64,000 nt of DNA, from assembly GCF_028369105.1 (NCBI RefSeq), contig NZ_JAQNDO010000001.1, positions 10,944,501-11,008,500 on the forward strand, read 5' to 3'. Made by a program: the position numbers and the translations under genes. The stretch's first letter is position 1; every line of letters starts with the position of its first letter. Below the pieces are notes generated by a model. That model was given only the letters and a program-made list of their open reading frames with translations. It searched no databases and had not been told where the DNA came from. The stretch is from Polyangium mundeleinium. GTDB taxonomy: Bacteria > Myxococcota_A > Polyangia > Polyangiales > Polyangiaceae. This document shows, piece after piece, positions 23,737-32,396 of this stretch.

Positions 23737-26700
23737 GATACCCTCTCGCTCCCGCGCTCACGAAACGTAAATCCCGCCATGCCGACGGGCGGGAAGGGCT
23801 CGCGATCGAGCTCTTCCAGAGCGTCTCGCCCCTCATGGCGAAGCTCCGCGCCCCCACCGTCGAGCGCATCGCCGAGAACATCGCCGCCGAGCTCGGCCCG
23901 GGACCGCACCCCCCGGGCATCATGATCGCCTCCCTCGTTCGCGCGGCCGACGTCGCCGTCGGCGAGCTCGACCGCCTCAATGGCGAGGCCGCCTCGCTCA
24001 TGGTCGCCTACCAGGGAGCCGCCACCGACGAGGACAAACGCAAGCTCCTCATCGACCACCTCCGCGCCTCCGCGAAGACCCGCCTCGACGCACGCCGCGA
24101 CGTCCAGGCCACCAAGCGCTGGCTCGACATGGAGGCCGTCCAGGAGCGCTTCGCCGCCCGCATCGCCGACCAGGTCGACGCCGTCGAGGTCGCCTACGAA
24201 GCGACGATCACGAAGGCCAAATCCCTCACCGATGGGGATGCCTACCGCCTCCTCTCCGGCGGCGGCGTCCTCGAATTCGCCATGTCCCACGCCTCGACCG
24301 GACGCCCGCAGCCCGTCCGTGTCGCGGCCTTGCGTGTCCTCGCGGCCCTCCTCGCGCGCCTCAACCCCTCGCAGCGCCTTGGCCGCTTCGGCGTCGAGCG
24401 CGCCCGCCAGGTCCTCGCGTGGGCCCGCGGCGTCGACGCCATGCGCTGGGCGCAGGTCGCGGCCCTCGAAATCGCCTCCCTCGTCTTCCCCGACGGCATT
24501 CGTGGCGTCATCTCCGAGCGCCTCCGCATTCGCTCCGGCAAGGACGGCCCCATCATTCGCCGCAATTCCTTGCGCATCCTCGGCACCCTCGCCGACGACC
24601 GCTCCCGCCTCGACACGGGCCTCATCGCCAAGGACGACCCGAGCGAACACGTCCGCCAGGAGCTCGCGCGCTTCCTCGGACAAACCCGCAGCGAGGGCGG
24701 CCTCGAACAGCTCGTCAAAATCATCACCGAGGACAAATCGCCCCGCGTCCGCGGCCTCGGCATTCGTGTCCTCACGAAGCGCGCCGGCGGCTTTGCCTGC
24801 GAGGGCCCCCGCGCTGGCAACGAGCCCCCGATCGAGAATGGCGACCCGGCTGCGGCCGAGGCGCTCCTCGGCGTCATCCAGCGGGCCTTCACGAAACCCG
24901 AAGATTCGCTCCCGGTGCGCGTCGCGCTCGAATCCGTCAAGCTCGTCGCGGCCGGCACCACGCCCGTCCTCCGCCCGGGGTATTTCGTCGAGCCTCTCGC
25001 CACGCTCGCCAACAACGAAAAGGCCGGCGCCGAGCTCACGGAGGGCGCCGCGGCCACGCTCCGCTGGCTCGAAGTCGCGGCCGAGCCCGAGCTCATGGCC
25101 CTGGCGCAGCGCTTCAAGGACAAACTCGAAAAGATCAAAGAAGGCCGCTCCTCGCGCTTCCACGTCCCGCCGAACACCCCCACGCGTGACCTCGAACGTG
25201 CCCTCGCCGTCGCCGCGCGCGGCGACATGACCGTCTCCCTCCAGAAGCTCGGCCCCGGCAAATACATCCTCTGGCGCGGCGAGCCCCGACACTGGCGATT
25301 CTGGCGTTTTTGGAACGAGCTCAAGACGCCCATGCCGGACAAACGCAAGGGCTACGCCCATACCCAGGGCCGCGTCTGGCAGGGCGAAATCGTCGTCCCG
25401 CCGTACGGTATGGCCGAGGTCACGCCCACCCGCGTCCCCGGCGAGCGCCAGCTCTGCCCGCCCGTCGCCGGCTGGGGCCCGTTCTTGCCTCGCGTCGACG
25501 AATTGCTCTCGGTCTGCTCCATCTCGGGCAAACCCCTCCGCATGATCACGCCCGTCGGCACCGTCCTCCTCCGCGGCCCGGACACGCTGAAGGAGCGCAT
25601 GCGGGCGCGGTGGAAGCTCTCGCTCGAATACCCGCAGCTCGCGCTCGTCCGCCAGCGCTCGCTCGGCGCCAGCGAGCCGCGCGAGAAAAAGCTCTTCTGG
25701 CAGCAAGCCCAGGAGCTCGGATTTTCCCTCGACGTCGTCGACACCGAGGGCGAAATCGAAAACGCCCGCTTCAACCTCGTCCCGCACCTCCCGCGCAATT
25801 TCTACGCCCCGCTCCCCTTTGCGCTCCCGCCGATCGCCGAGCACGTCCTCTCGTTCTTGTTGTCGCCCTCGGGCAACACCCCCGCGCACCTCGCGGTCGT
25901 CGTGTGGGGCCTCTTCTCGTATCTCATGCTTCGCACGGCGGTCATCATGCGCGGCATCGAGAAGGCGCGCGCCGCGATTCCGCTCTCGATCGGCGGCTGG
26001 GGCACGCGCGGCAAATCCGGCTCCGAGCGCTTGAAGGCCGCGCTCTTCCACGCCATGCGGTACGACGTCGTCGTGAAGACCACCGGCTGCGAGGCCATGT
26101 TCATTCACGCGATGCGGGACCTCCCGGCCGGCGAAATCTTCATTTATCGCCCCTACGACAAGGCCACGATCTGGGAGCAGCGCAACGTCCTCTTCACGGG
26201 GAAAAACCTCCATTGCCAGGTCTTCCTCTGGGAGTGCATGGCGCTCCAGCCGCGCTTCGTCGAGACCCTCTGCAACGAATGGATGCAGGACCCGATCACG
26301 ACGCTCACGAACGCTTATCCCGACCACGAGGACATCCAGGGCCCCGGCGGTGAGGACGTCGCGCGCGTCATCTCCTGCTTCATGCCCCAGGACGGCGTCA
26401 CCTTCACCTCGGAAGAGCAGATGTTCCCGCTCTTCCTCGACAATGCACGCCGCAAACGGACAAACCTCGTCCACGTCCAGCCCATCGAGGCCGACATCAT
26501 TCCCGTCGACCTCCTCCAGCGCCTCCCTTACCAGGAGCACCCGCGCAACGTCGCCCTCGTCCTCGAGCTCGCCGATTATTTCCAGATCGACCGTGAAAAA
26601 GCGCTCGTCGAGATCGCCGACCACGTCATCCTCGACCTCGGCGTCTTGAAGACCTATCCCACGGTCGAATACCGTGGCCGCAAGCTCACGTTCTCCAATG

Positions 26701-28094
26701 GAATGAGCGCGAACGAGCGCGCCGGCTTCCTCTCCAACTGGACGCGCCTCGCCTACGACAAACACAACCCCGACGAGACGCCCGACCGGGCCACCTGCGC
26801 CGTCGTCAACAACCGCGCCGACCGCGTCGCCCGCTCCCGCGTCTTCGCGCAGATCTTCGTCGACGACGCTGGCTGCGACCACATCGTCCTCATCAACACG
26901 AACCTCGGCGGCATGATGCAGTTCATCACCGAGGCCCTCGACAGCTGGCTCGGCGGCACCCGCATCACCGCCGACGCCGACAAGGAAAAGGCGCTCGTCA
27001 AATTCGACGAATACCTCCGCCGCACGGGCACCCGGTCGAGCCTCGAAGCCCTCGAAGAGACGCTCCTCATCATGCTCAAGGCCTTGCCGATGGAGGACGA
27101 GGACGCGCGCAAGATCGTCGAAGACGCCCGCCCGCTCTTCTCCGCGACCCCCGAGGAGCTCGGCGCCGCGATTGAAAAAGCCTTGTCCGGAAAATCAACT
27201 CCCGAGGGCAAGGACGACATCCGCCCCGACATCGTCGCCCACACGATTCGCTACGCCAAACGCACGAAGATTCGCGACGACGCGAAGAAACGTGTCTCGG
27301 GCGCGCTCGACCAGAAAGCGTGGGCCGAGGCCGACGGGATCTTCCGCGCCGCCTACCGCGAGCTCTTCCTCGAACGCGTCTATGTCCTCTGGAACTCCGG
27401 ATCCACGGGCGACCAGGTCATCGATTTCATGGTCAAGCAGATCCCGCCCGGGATGGACGTGCGCATCATGGGCACGCAGAACATCAAGGGCACGGGCCTC
27501 GACTTCGTGTACCGGTGGCTCTCGATGGACCGCGTGCGTCTGAACATCGAGAAGATGGAGACCACGCCGAGCGCGCGCGCCGAGGTGCTCACGTTCTTCA
27601 TGTCGTACAACGACTTCAGCCTGATCGATTGCCGCGAGGCCCTCGAAGCGACCAAACGCGCAAAGACCTCCGACGATCCCGACTGGCAGCAGCACGCGAA
27701 TCTGATCAACGCCGCCCTCGAACGCCTGAGCAACCTCGAGCGGGACAAGGTCACGAAACTCCAGGCGACGGGCAAAGCAGGCCTTGGCCAACGCGTCCTC
27801 AACAAGGTCGAGCAGCTCTTCGACCACCTCGACTCGGTCCGCCGCACGAACACCGCGCAGACGGTCATGAACGACCTCTTCGCCGCGCGCGTCGGCCACG
27901 GCCAGGCCGCCATTCTGCTCCGTGACGTCACGGGCCGTTCGAAGGGCGGCTGGCTCTACAAGGACCTCAAGAAATGGTGGGCCAAGCAGGAAGAGCGATT
28001 CCCCTGGCTCAAGGGCAAGAGCGAGGAAGAGCAAAAGAAAGACGACAAGAAGGGCGATTCACCGCCGACCGGGGATCCCGCGCCGGCGGGCTGA
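23733..28094 (+). CDS. PgsB/CapB-type amide ligase in a 1453-residue protein (operon gene 5)
   Basis: The frame begins at TTG 23733, overlapping the gene 4 stop (TTGA). Residues 1-500 are helical, HEAT-like. A membrane segment near 715-735 (AHLAVVVWGLFSYLML) precedes the ligase domain, as in PgsB. The PgsB/CapB landmarks follow in order: nucleotide loop GTRGKSG (757-763), KTTGCEA (783-787), FLWECMALQP (Glu834), TNAYPDHEDIQGP (Asp864, His865), EDVARVISCFMP, RNVALVLELADYFQID, FSNGMSAN and VVNNRADRVARS (1026-1031). PgsB adds glutamate to a growing gamma-glutamyl chain using ATP. PgsB is about 390 residues, so both the N-terminal 700 and C-terminal 320 residues are additions. The C-terminus ends in a Lys/Glu-rich tail. 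The acceptor and donor amino acid here are unknown. Confidence 0.88.
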   Translation: MRYPLAPALTKRKSRHADGREGLAIELFQSVSPLMAKLRAPTVERIAENIAAELGPGPHPPGIMIASLVRAADVAVGELDRLNGEAASLMVAYQGAATDEDKRKLLIDHLRASAKTRLDARRDVQATKRWLDMEAVQERFAARIADQVDAVEVAYEATITKAKSLTDGDAYRLLSGGGVLEFAMSHASTGRPQPVRVAALRVLAALLARLNPSQRLGRFGVERARQVLAWARGVDAMRWAQVAALEIASLVFPDGIRGVISERLRIRSGKDGPIIRRNSLRILGTLADDRSRLDTGLIAKDDPSEHVRQELARFLGQTRSEGGLEQLVKIITEDKSPRVRGLGIRVLTKRAGGFACEGPRAGNEPPIENGDPAAAEALLGVIQRAFTKPEDSLPVRVALESVKLVAAGTTPVLRPGYFVEPLATLANNEKAGAELTEGAAATLRWLEVAAEPELMALAQRFKDKLEKIKEGRSSRFHVPPNTPTRDLERALAVAARGDMTVSLQKLGPGKYILWRGEPRHWRFWRFWNELKTPMPDKRKGYAHTQGRVWQGEIVVPPYGMAEVTPTRVPGERQLCPPVAGWGPFLPRVDELLSVCSISGKPLRMITPVGTVLLRGPDTLKERMRARWKLSLEYPQLALVRQRSLGASEPREKKLFWQQAQELGFSLDVVDTEGEIENARFNLVPHLPRNFYAPLPFALPPIAEHVLSFLLSPSGNTPAHLAVVVWGLFSYLMLRTAVIMRGIEKARAAIPLSIGGWGTRGKSGSERLKAALFHAMRYDVVVKTTGCEAMFIHAMRDLPAGEIFIYRPYDKATIWEQRNVLFTGKNLHCQVFLWECMALQPRFVETLCNEWMQDPITTLTNAYPDHEDIQGPGGEDVARVISCFMPQDGVTFTSEEQMFPLFLDNARRKRTNLVHVQPIEADIIPVDLLQRLPYQEHPRNVALVLELADYFQIDREKALVEIADHVILDLGVLKTYPTVEYRGRKLTFSNGMSANERAGFLSNWTRLAYDKHNPDETPDRATCAVVNNRADRVARSRVFAQIFVDDAGCDHIVLINTNLGGMMQFITEALDSWLGGTRITADADKEKALVKFDEYLRRTGTRSSLEALEETLLIMLKALPMEDEDARKIVEDARPLFSATPEELGAAIEKALSGKSTPEGKDDIRPDIVAHTIRYAKRTKIRDDAKKRVSGALDQKAWAEADGIFRAAYRELFLERVYVLWNSGSTGDQVIDFMVKQIPPGMDVRIMGTQNIKGTGLDFVYRWLSMDRVRLNIEKMETTPSARAEVLTFFMSYNDFSLIDCREALEATKRAKTSDDPDWQQHANLINAALERLSNLERDKVTKLQATGKAGLGQRVLNKVEQLFDHLDSVRRTNTAQTVMNDLFAARVGHGQAAILLRDVTGRSKGGWLYKDLKKWWAKQEERFPWLKGKSEEEQKKDDKKGDSPPTGDPAPAG

Positions 28095-28095
28095 T

Positions 28096-28707
28096 TCAGC
28101 GCGCGTAAATTGTCGGCCCCTCGTCCCACGGCATCCACGATTCCGAGATGATGAGGAACGTCGACGCCGACGTCATCCCCTTGTAGCCGAACTCCACGCC
28201 GAGCCATTCGAACACCCGGCGATCGCCGGTCCGCACCGGGAACACGATCTCGCCGCCCTCGGGGAACGGGATGAACTCGTCGGTCCCCACGGGATCGAGC
28301 TTGATCGACACCCCTTCGTGCTGGCCGCCCAGCATCGCGATCTGCGCCATCGATCCACTGCACCGGATCCGTACCCATTCACGGATGTTCTGGAGCCGGC
28401 AGCCATTCGCCGACGACCCCGGCGAAAAGGACCTCTCTACACCCAGCACGTCCCAGTCGCTGTCCTTCGGCCGCGGCGACTTGTCCGCTGAAATCGCGAG
28501 CGTCTGCTTCGGCGGCACGGCCGGCCCCGCCTCCGCGTCCCCTCCGTCGTCCGCGTCGCCCCCGCCCGCGTCCTCCAGGGCCGCGACGCTCCCGAACGGC
28601 GCGTCTTGCGCCACGGGCGCGTCCTCTGCGCTCGCCCAGCCCGCGAAGAGCGCGCCTCCTGCGAATGCCAGCGCCACGAACCCGATCGTGCCCATCTTCG
28701 TCTTCAT
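28096..28707 (-). CDS. Small exported protein of unknown function
   Basis: A 203-residue secreted protein with signal peptide MKTKMGTIGFVALAFAGGALFAGWASA. An acidic Ala/Asp/Gly linker (GGGDADDGGDAEAG) leads to a globular domain beginning SDWDVLGVERSFSPGSS. The two Cys in NGCRLQNIREWVRIRCSG probably form a disulfide, and the protein ends in SASTFLIISESW. No family is recognised. ATG 28707 overlaps the stop of the upstream cytochrome gene by 4 nt (ATGA), so the two are translated together; this suggests a periplasmic partner of that haem protein. It is convergent with the big operon, with only 1 nt between the stops. Confidence 0.75.
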   Translation of the reverse strand: MKTKMGTIGFVALAFAGGALFAGWASAEDAPVAQDAPFGSVAALEDAGGGDADDGGDAEAGPAVPPKQTLAISADKSPRPKDSDWDVLGVERSFSPGSSANGCRLQNIREWVRIRCSGSMAQIAMLGGQHEGVSIKLDPVGTDEFIPFPEGGEIVFPVRTGDRRVFEWLGVEFGYKGMTSASTFLIISESWMPWDEGPTIYAR

Positions 28708-30929
28708 AACGTCCTCAGGAACGCCACGAGCGCCGCACGCTCCGGCTTGGTGAGCTGGTTCGTGTTCCCCATGCGATCGTCGTTCTGCTCGATCAGCTCT
28801 TCCAGCGTCGAGAACCGCCCGTCGTGCGCATAAGGCGCCGTCCCCCCGACGAACCGGAGCGACGGCGTCTTGAATCCGAGCTCCTGATCCGGGGCGAAGC
28901 CCTCCGGCGGCGCCAGCTTCGAATAAATGGGGTACGGCGCGCGATCGCTGTACTCCATCTCAGGCACGTGGCAGCCCGCGCATTTCGTCTCGACGCGCAG
29001 AAACATCTCCTGCCCCTTCTTCTCCTCCTCCGAGAGCTCCCGCGCCTTGCGCGGCGGCGGCACCAGCCCGAGCCGCAAAAACGCCCGCAGCGCCATCGCC
29101 CGCTCGGTCAGCTCCTTTCGATCGTGCCCGTACGGCAGATCGCCCCACCGGTGCAGCAAAAACCCATTCGTCAGCCGGTGCGTGAGGTGCGGGCTCTCCG
29201 CGTGCCATCCATACGGCCCCTCGTACACCACCCGCCCCGCGAGCATCGGTGTTTGGCGCGCAAAACCCCCGTTCGTCCCGTTCTCCGCCCCCCAGCCGGG
29301 GATGTTCGCCGCGCCCGCGAAGAAGTTCGGATGTTGCCCGACGGCCGCGACCTCGTGCCAGACGTGCCCATCGTCGCGCCCGTCCGGATGGCAGCCCGCG
29401 CAGCCCATCCCGCCGCTCATGACCTCGTCCGATCCATTGTAATAAAGCCGCCGGCCGAGCGCCGCCTCCGCGGGCAGTGGCTCCTCCCCGAGCCGCATCA
29501 ACTGGTTCCTTCGCGCGTCGAAGAACACGACCTCCATCGAATGCGTCGCCCGGCAAAAGACGTACGCCGATCGCTCGTCCGCGGCGAGCGCGATTCCGCT
29601 CGGCGCGCCGCACCCGGTCGCCACCTTGTATTTCGGATCCGGATCCTTCCGCAGCTCGTGTCTCGCCGCCACGAACAGCGCCGGATCGATCGGCCCCGCG
29701 TAAAACTCCAGGAGATCGTCCGTCCCCTCCGAGGCCACGAGCAGCGTATCCGTGCTCTTCCGATACACCACCGCGCGCGGCTGCACGAACGGGTTTGGCG
29801 CGGAACGCGGCCCCGCGCCACCCGTCTCCTGATCCGTGGCCATCCCCGCTGCTTGCGGCGTCGTCATCTTCGGCCCGGCGAGGCGCGTCGGCGCGAGCGG
29901 CGTGTCGTCCGTCGTGAGAAGCACGTCGACCGCCGACACCCCCATCCAGACCTGCGGCCCCAATCCGCCGAGCGCATGCCGCGGCACGTAAAGCTTCTTC
30001 CCGTCCGGCGACAGCACCGCCGAATACGCGAGCGACGCATTCGACTTCGCCCCCACCTCCGTTCGCAAAGGCGACGCCGGCAGCGTGATCCGCCGCGCCG
30101 ACGCCGCCTCCCCGTCGATCCCGTCGATCCGCGTGAGATCCGTGCCCACGAGGTGCGTCACGTACGCCGCTTTCCCGCTCGGGTGCACCACCACCGCGCG
30201 TGGCTCGCGCCCCACGTCCACGGAAAACCGCACCTTCCCCGTTGCGATCTCCACGCCCGACACCTTGTGCGTCCAGGCGCTCGTCACGAGCGCCGTCGAT
30301 TCATCGGGCGTCACGGCCACGCCCCACGCGTCCTCGGGCAATTCGACCCGCGACTCGACCACGAGCCCCTTTTCGGCGTCCGGCCGCATCACGAGCAGGA
30401 GCCCTGGCCCCGTCGCCGACGGCACCGTCTTCGGTTTCTCGTATTTCTCGGGCCCTTTTGCTTTCGTCACGACCGGCGCCACGCTCGCCGAGGCCGTGGG
30501 CGCGGGCGCCGCGCTCGCCTCGCGCTCCTCCGGCTTCAAATCGGTGCCAGGCGCAATCGCCCCTTCACTCCGAATGGTCACGAGCACGCGATCCGCGAGC
30601 GCGAGCACCTGGGTCGGCTGCCCGGGCACCTTCACGGTCCGCGCCGGCTTCTCCACGTCCACCGGCATCGTGATCACGTGCACCACGCCCCGATCCTCAT
30701 CGGCCACGTACATCACGTCATCGGAGGGCGAACGCGCGATCGTGCTGCCCTCCCGCGCCACGGCCTTCCGCTTTTCTTTTGGCGCCGCGGGCGCCTCGGC
30801 CGCGCTCGGGGCGCCCGCGCTCGTCGTCTCCGCCGGGCTCGGCGTGGGCTCCCCGGGCTTCTCGCCGCCCCCCTTGCATGCGACGACGGCCGCTGCGACT
30901 GCGATCGGATAGCCCCATGAAAAACGCAT
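28704..30929 (-). CDS. Beta-propeller/di-haem cytochrome c peroxidase-like lipoprotein
   Basis: A 741-residue lipoprotein (signal to AAAVVAC at the N-terminus). The first half is beta-propeller-like with repeated blades (DDVMYVADEDRGVVHVI, EDAWGVAVTPDESTALVTS, REPRAVVVHPSGKAAYVTH, YSAVLSPDGKKLYVP). The second half carries two c-type haem sites, Cys510-Cys513-His514 and Cys650-Cys653-His654 (both CAGCH). A candidate distal Met lies in NDDRMGNTNQLT, as in the MauG/cytochrome c peroxidase group. Between the haem sites are HEVAAVGQHP and GWHAESPHLTHR. It probably acts at the periplasmic face in electron transfer or oxidation. It heads a two-gene operon with the small exported protein at 28096. 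Confidence 0.87.
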   Translation of the reverse strand: MRFSWGYPIAVAAAVVACKGGGEKPGEPTPSPAETTSAGAPSAAEAPAAPKEKRKAVAREGSTIARSPSDDVMYVADEDRGVVHVITMPVDVEKPARTVKVPGQPTQVLALADRVLVTIRSEGAIAPGTDLKPEEREASAAPAPTASASVAPVVTKAKGPEKYEKPKTVPSATGPGLLLVMRPDAEKGLVVESRVELPEDAWGVAVTPDESTALVTSAWTHKVSGVEIATGKVRFSVDVGREPRAVVVHPSGKAAYVTHLVGTDLTRIDGIDGEAASARRITLPASPLRTEVGAKSNASLAYSAVLSPDGKKLYVPRHALGGLGPQVWMGVSAVDVLLTTDDTPLAPTRLAGPKMTTPQAAGMATDQETGGAGPRSAPNPFVQPRAVVYRKSTDTLLVASEGTDDLLEFYAGPIDPALFVAARHELRKDPDPKYKVATGCGAPSGIALAADERSAYVFCRATHSMEVVFFDARRNQLMRLGEEPLPAEAALGRRLYYNGSDEVMSGGMGCAGCHPDGRDDGHVWHEVAAVGQHPNFFAGAANIPGWGAENGTNGGFARQTPMLAGRVVYEGPYGWHAESPHLTHRLTNGFLLHRWGDLPYGHDRKELTERAMALRAFLRLGLVPPPRKARELSEEEKKGQEMFLRVETKCAGCHVPEMEYSDRAPYPIYSKLAPPEGFAPDQELGFKTPSLRFVGGTAPYAHDGRFSTLEELIEQNDDRMGNTNQLTKPERAALVAFLRTL

Positions 30930-31071
30930 CGTCCTTGTCTCTCCCGGACCGCGTGGCCCCTACCTTCCCCGCGGCGCCGAGGAACGCTCGGGCCGCGGCC
31001 CCTCGTCCAGGGACCCGCGAGAGCACGCATCTTACCCGGTCCACGCGCCATGATCATGATAAGGTTCATCC

Positions 31072-31257
31072 ATGACGACGGAGATGCGAAAGCTCGTCGA
31101 AGAGCTCTGTTCTCCGGCATGCGCCGGTCGCAAACCAGGCACGAAGGGCGGTGACGCCGCGCGCGCGGCCGTGTGCGATACGAGCGGCGCCTTGCCGGAT
31201 CCGCTCCGAAATCACGCGTCGAGGCTCGTGGGCATGCTCGAATCGAAGCTCGCCTGA
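31072..31257 (+). pseudogene. 61-codon frame resembling an internally deleted M28-peptidase gene
   Basis: ATG 31072 has AAGG 7 nt upstream. The product starts MTTEMRKLVEELCSPACAGR and continues KPGTKGGDAARAAV. This matches my memory of the N-terminus of M28 family aminopeptidases of myxobacteria (LCxxxxxGRxxGTxGGxxA), but none of the metal-binding core follows. After about 20 further residues it ends DPLRNHASRLVGMLESKLA and stops 11 nt before the next gene. I read it as a remnant in which the start and end were joined by a large deletion. A genuine small protein or a leader translated ahead of the PAS-STAS gene cannot be excluded. Confidence 0.5.
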
Positions 31258-31268
31258 GGTGCGCCGCG

Positions 31269-32210
31269 ATGGATCACGCCGCACGCATGCGCCGCATCAC
31301 CGACACGCTGGCGCGCCTCGTGGACGAAGAAGTCCCGCCGCTCATCGAGGTCATCGAAGACGGCCCGCTCGGCGACATCGAACGTGAGGTCAATCGCGCC
31401 GTCACGAGCCTTTGCGCGCGGCTCGAAGAACGCCTGATTTTCCGCGTGGGCCCGGTCGTCGTCTTTCGCTGGCGTGCCGAGCCCGGCTGGCCGGTCGAGT
31501 ACGTCTCGCCAAACGTCCTCGATCTGACCGGGTATCCCGCCGAGGAATTCCTCTCCTTCACGCGGACCTTGTCCGACCTCATCGTCCCCGAGGACGTCCA
31601 ACGCATCACCGAGGAGCTCCGGGCCTTCGAGGCGAGCCGCGTCGAATGGTTCACCCAGTCGCCTTATCGCATCCGCAAGCGCGACGGCCGGACGATCTGG
31701 GTCTCCGATACCGCTGTCATCCAGCGCGACCCCTGGACGCAGGAGGTCACCCATTATTTTGGCTACATCTTCGACAGCACCGATCACATCGAGCAATCCA
31801 TCCGCCTCCAGCAGAACGAATCGACCCTCCGGAGGCTCGCGAGCCCCCTCCTGCACGTATGGGACGGGGTCCTTGCAATGCCCGTGATCGGCGCCCTCGA
31901 CGAGACCCGCGCCGCGCACATGACCGAGACCTTGCTCCAGTCGATCACGGACGGCGGAATCAAGGTCAGCGTCATCGACTTGACGGGCCTCGACGACGTC
32001 GACGCGGCCACGCTCGAGCACATCATTCGAATGGTCCGTGCCGCCGAGCTCCTCGGGAGCCAGTGCCTCGTCTCGGGCATTTCGTCCCGGGTCGCCGCGG
32101 CCATCGTATCGCTCGGCGTGGACGTCACGAAATTACACACGTTCGCCACCCTGAGCGCTGCGCTCGGCCACGCCCTCCGGCACAGGAATCTCCGCCGCGC
32201 CGGCCCGTAG
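31269..32210 (+). CDS. PAS-STAS signalling protein, copy 1 (RsbR-like)
   Basis: A 313-residue cytoplasmic protein. A helical N-terminus (1-60) has an acidic patch, VIEDGPLGDIEREVNRAV. A PAS fold follows (about 62-175: VVVFRWRAEPGWPVEYVSPNV, LTGYPAEEFL, RKRDGRTIWVSDTAVI, HYFGYIFDSTDH). A C-terminal STAS domain (about 190-305) has the RsbR-type layout: SPLLHVWDGVLAMPVIG, VSVIDLTGLDDVD, GISSRVAAAIVSLGVD. Such proteins act in partner-switching stressosomes. By eye, both positions that carry the phospho-acceptor Thr in RsbR are Ala here (VDA; Ala278 in RVAAAIV). The start follows GAGGTG at a good distance. A close paralogue lies just downstream. Confidence 0.88.
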   Translation: MDHAARMRRITDTLARLVDEEVPPLIEVIEDGPLGDIEREVNRAVTSLCARLEERLIFRVGPVVVFRWRAEPGWPVEYVSPNVLDLTGYPAEEFLSFTRTLSDLIVPEDVQRITEELRAFEASRVEWFTQSPYRIRKRDGRTIWVSDTAVIQRDPWTQEVTHYFGYIFDSTDHIEQSIRLQQNESTLRRLASPLLHVWDGVLAMPVIGALDETRAAHMTETLLQSITDGGIKVSVIDLTGLDDVDAATLEHIIRMVRAAELLGSQCLVSGISSRVAAAIVSLGVDVTKLHTFATLSAALGHALRHRNLRRAGP

Positions 32211-32249
32211 AAGAGCGCACAGCGCAAAATCCGCACTACACCTCACGGC

Positions 32250-32286
32250 CGCACGCGAATTCCAATATCATCCGAATTCGCGTGCG
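32250..32286. repeat. 13-bp perfect inverted repeat between the two PAS-STAS genes
   Basis: CGCACGCGAATTC (32250-32262) and GAATTCGCGTGCG (32274-32286) flank 11 nt of AT-rich loop. It begins 40 nt after the stop of copy 1. No T tract follows, so it could be a terminator without U tail or a protein-binding operator for copy 2. Confidence 0.55.
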
Positions 32287-32306
32287 TGCATGACGCAGGG
32301 AAACCC

Positions 32307-32336
32307 TTGTCGACGGAAGCGCGCCTGGGGTAAACT
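32307..32336 (+). promoter_or_regulatory. Possible sigma-70-like promoter of PAS-STAS copy 2
   Basis: TTGTCG (32307-32312), an 18-nt spacer and TAAACT (32331-32336), about 60 nt before the start codon and just after the inverted repeat. The match is moderate and was judged by eye only. Confidence 0.3.
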
Positions 32337-32353
32337 GAAGTTGCTTTCATTCA

Positions 32354-32396
32354 GGGGGAGGAGCCTCGGGGGGTGCTCGAGCCGAAGGACCCCCCA
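32354..32396 (+). promoter_or_regulatory. Split ribosome-binding site: Shine-Dalgarno, hairpin, start codon
   Basis: A strong Shine-Dalgarno run, GGGGGAGGAG (32354-32363), lies about 32 nt before ATG 32396, too far to act directly. Between them a hairpin, GGGGGGT (32368-32374) with ACCCCCC (32389-32395), ends exactly at the start codon. When folded it would leave about 4 nt between the Shine-Dalgarno sequence and the stem, bringing it close to the AUG. No in-frame start codon lies nearer, and the paralogue alignment supports ATG 32396. Confidence 0.5.
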
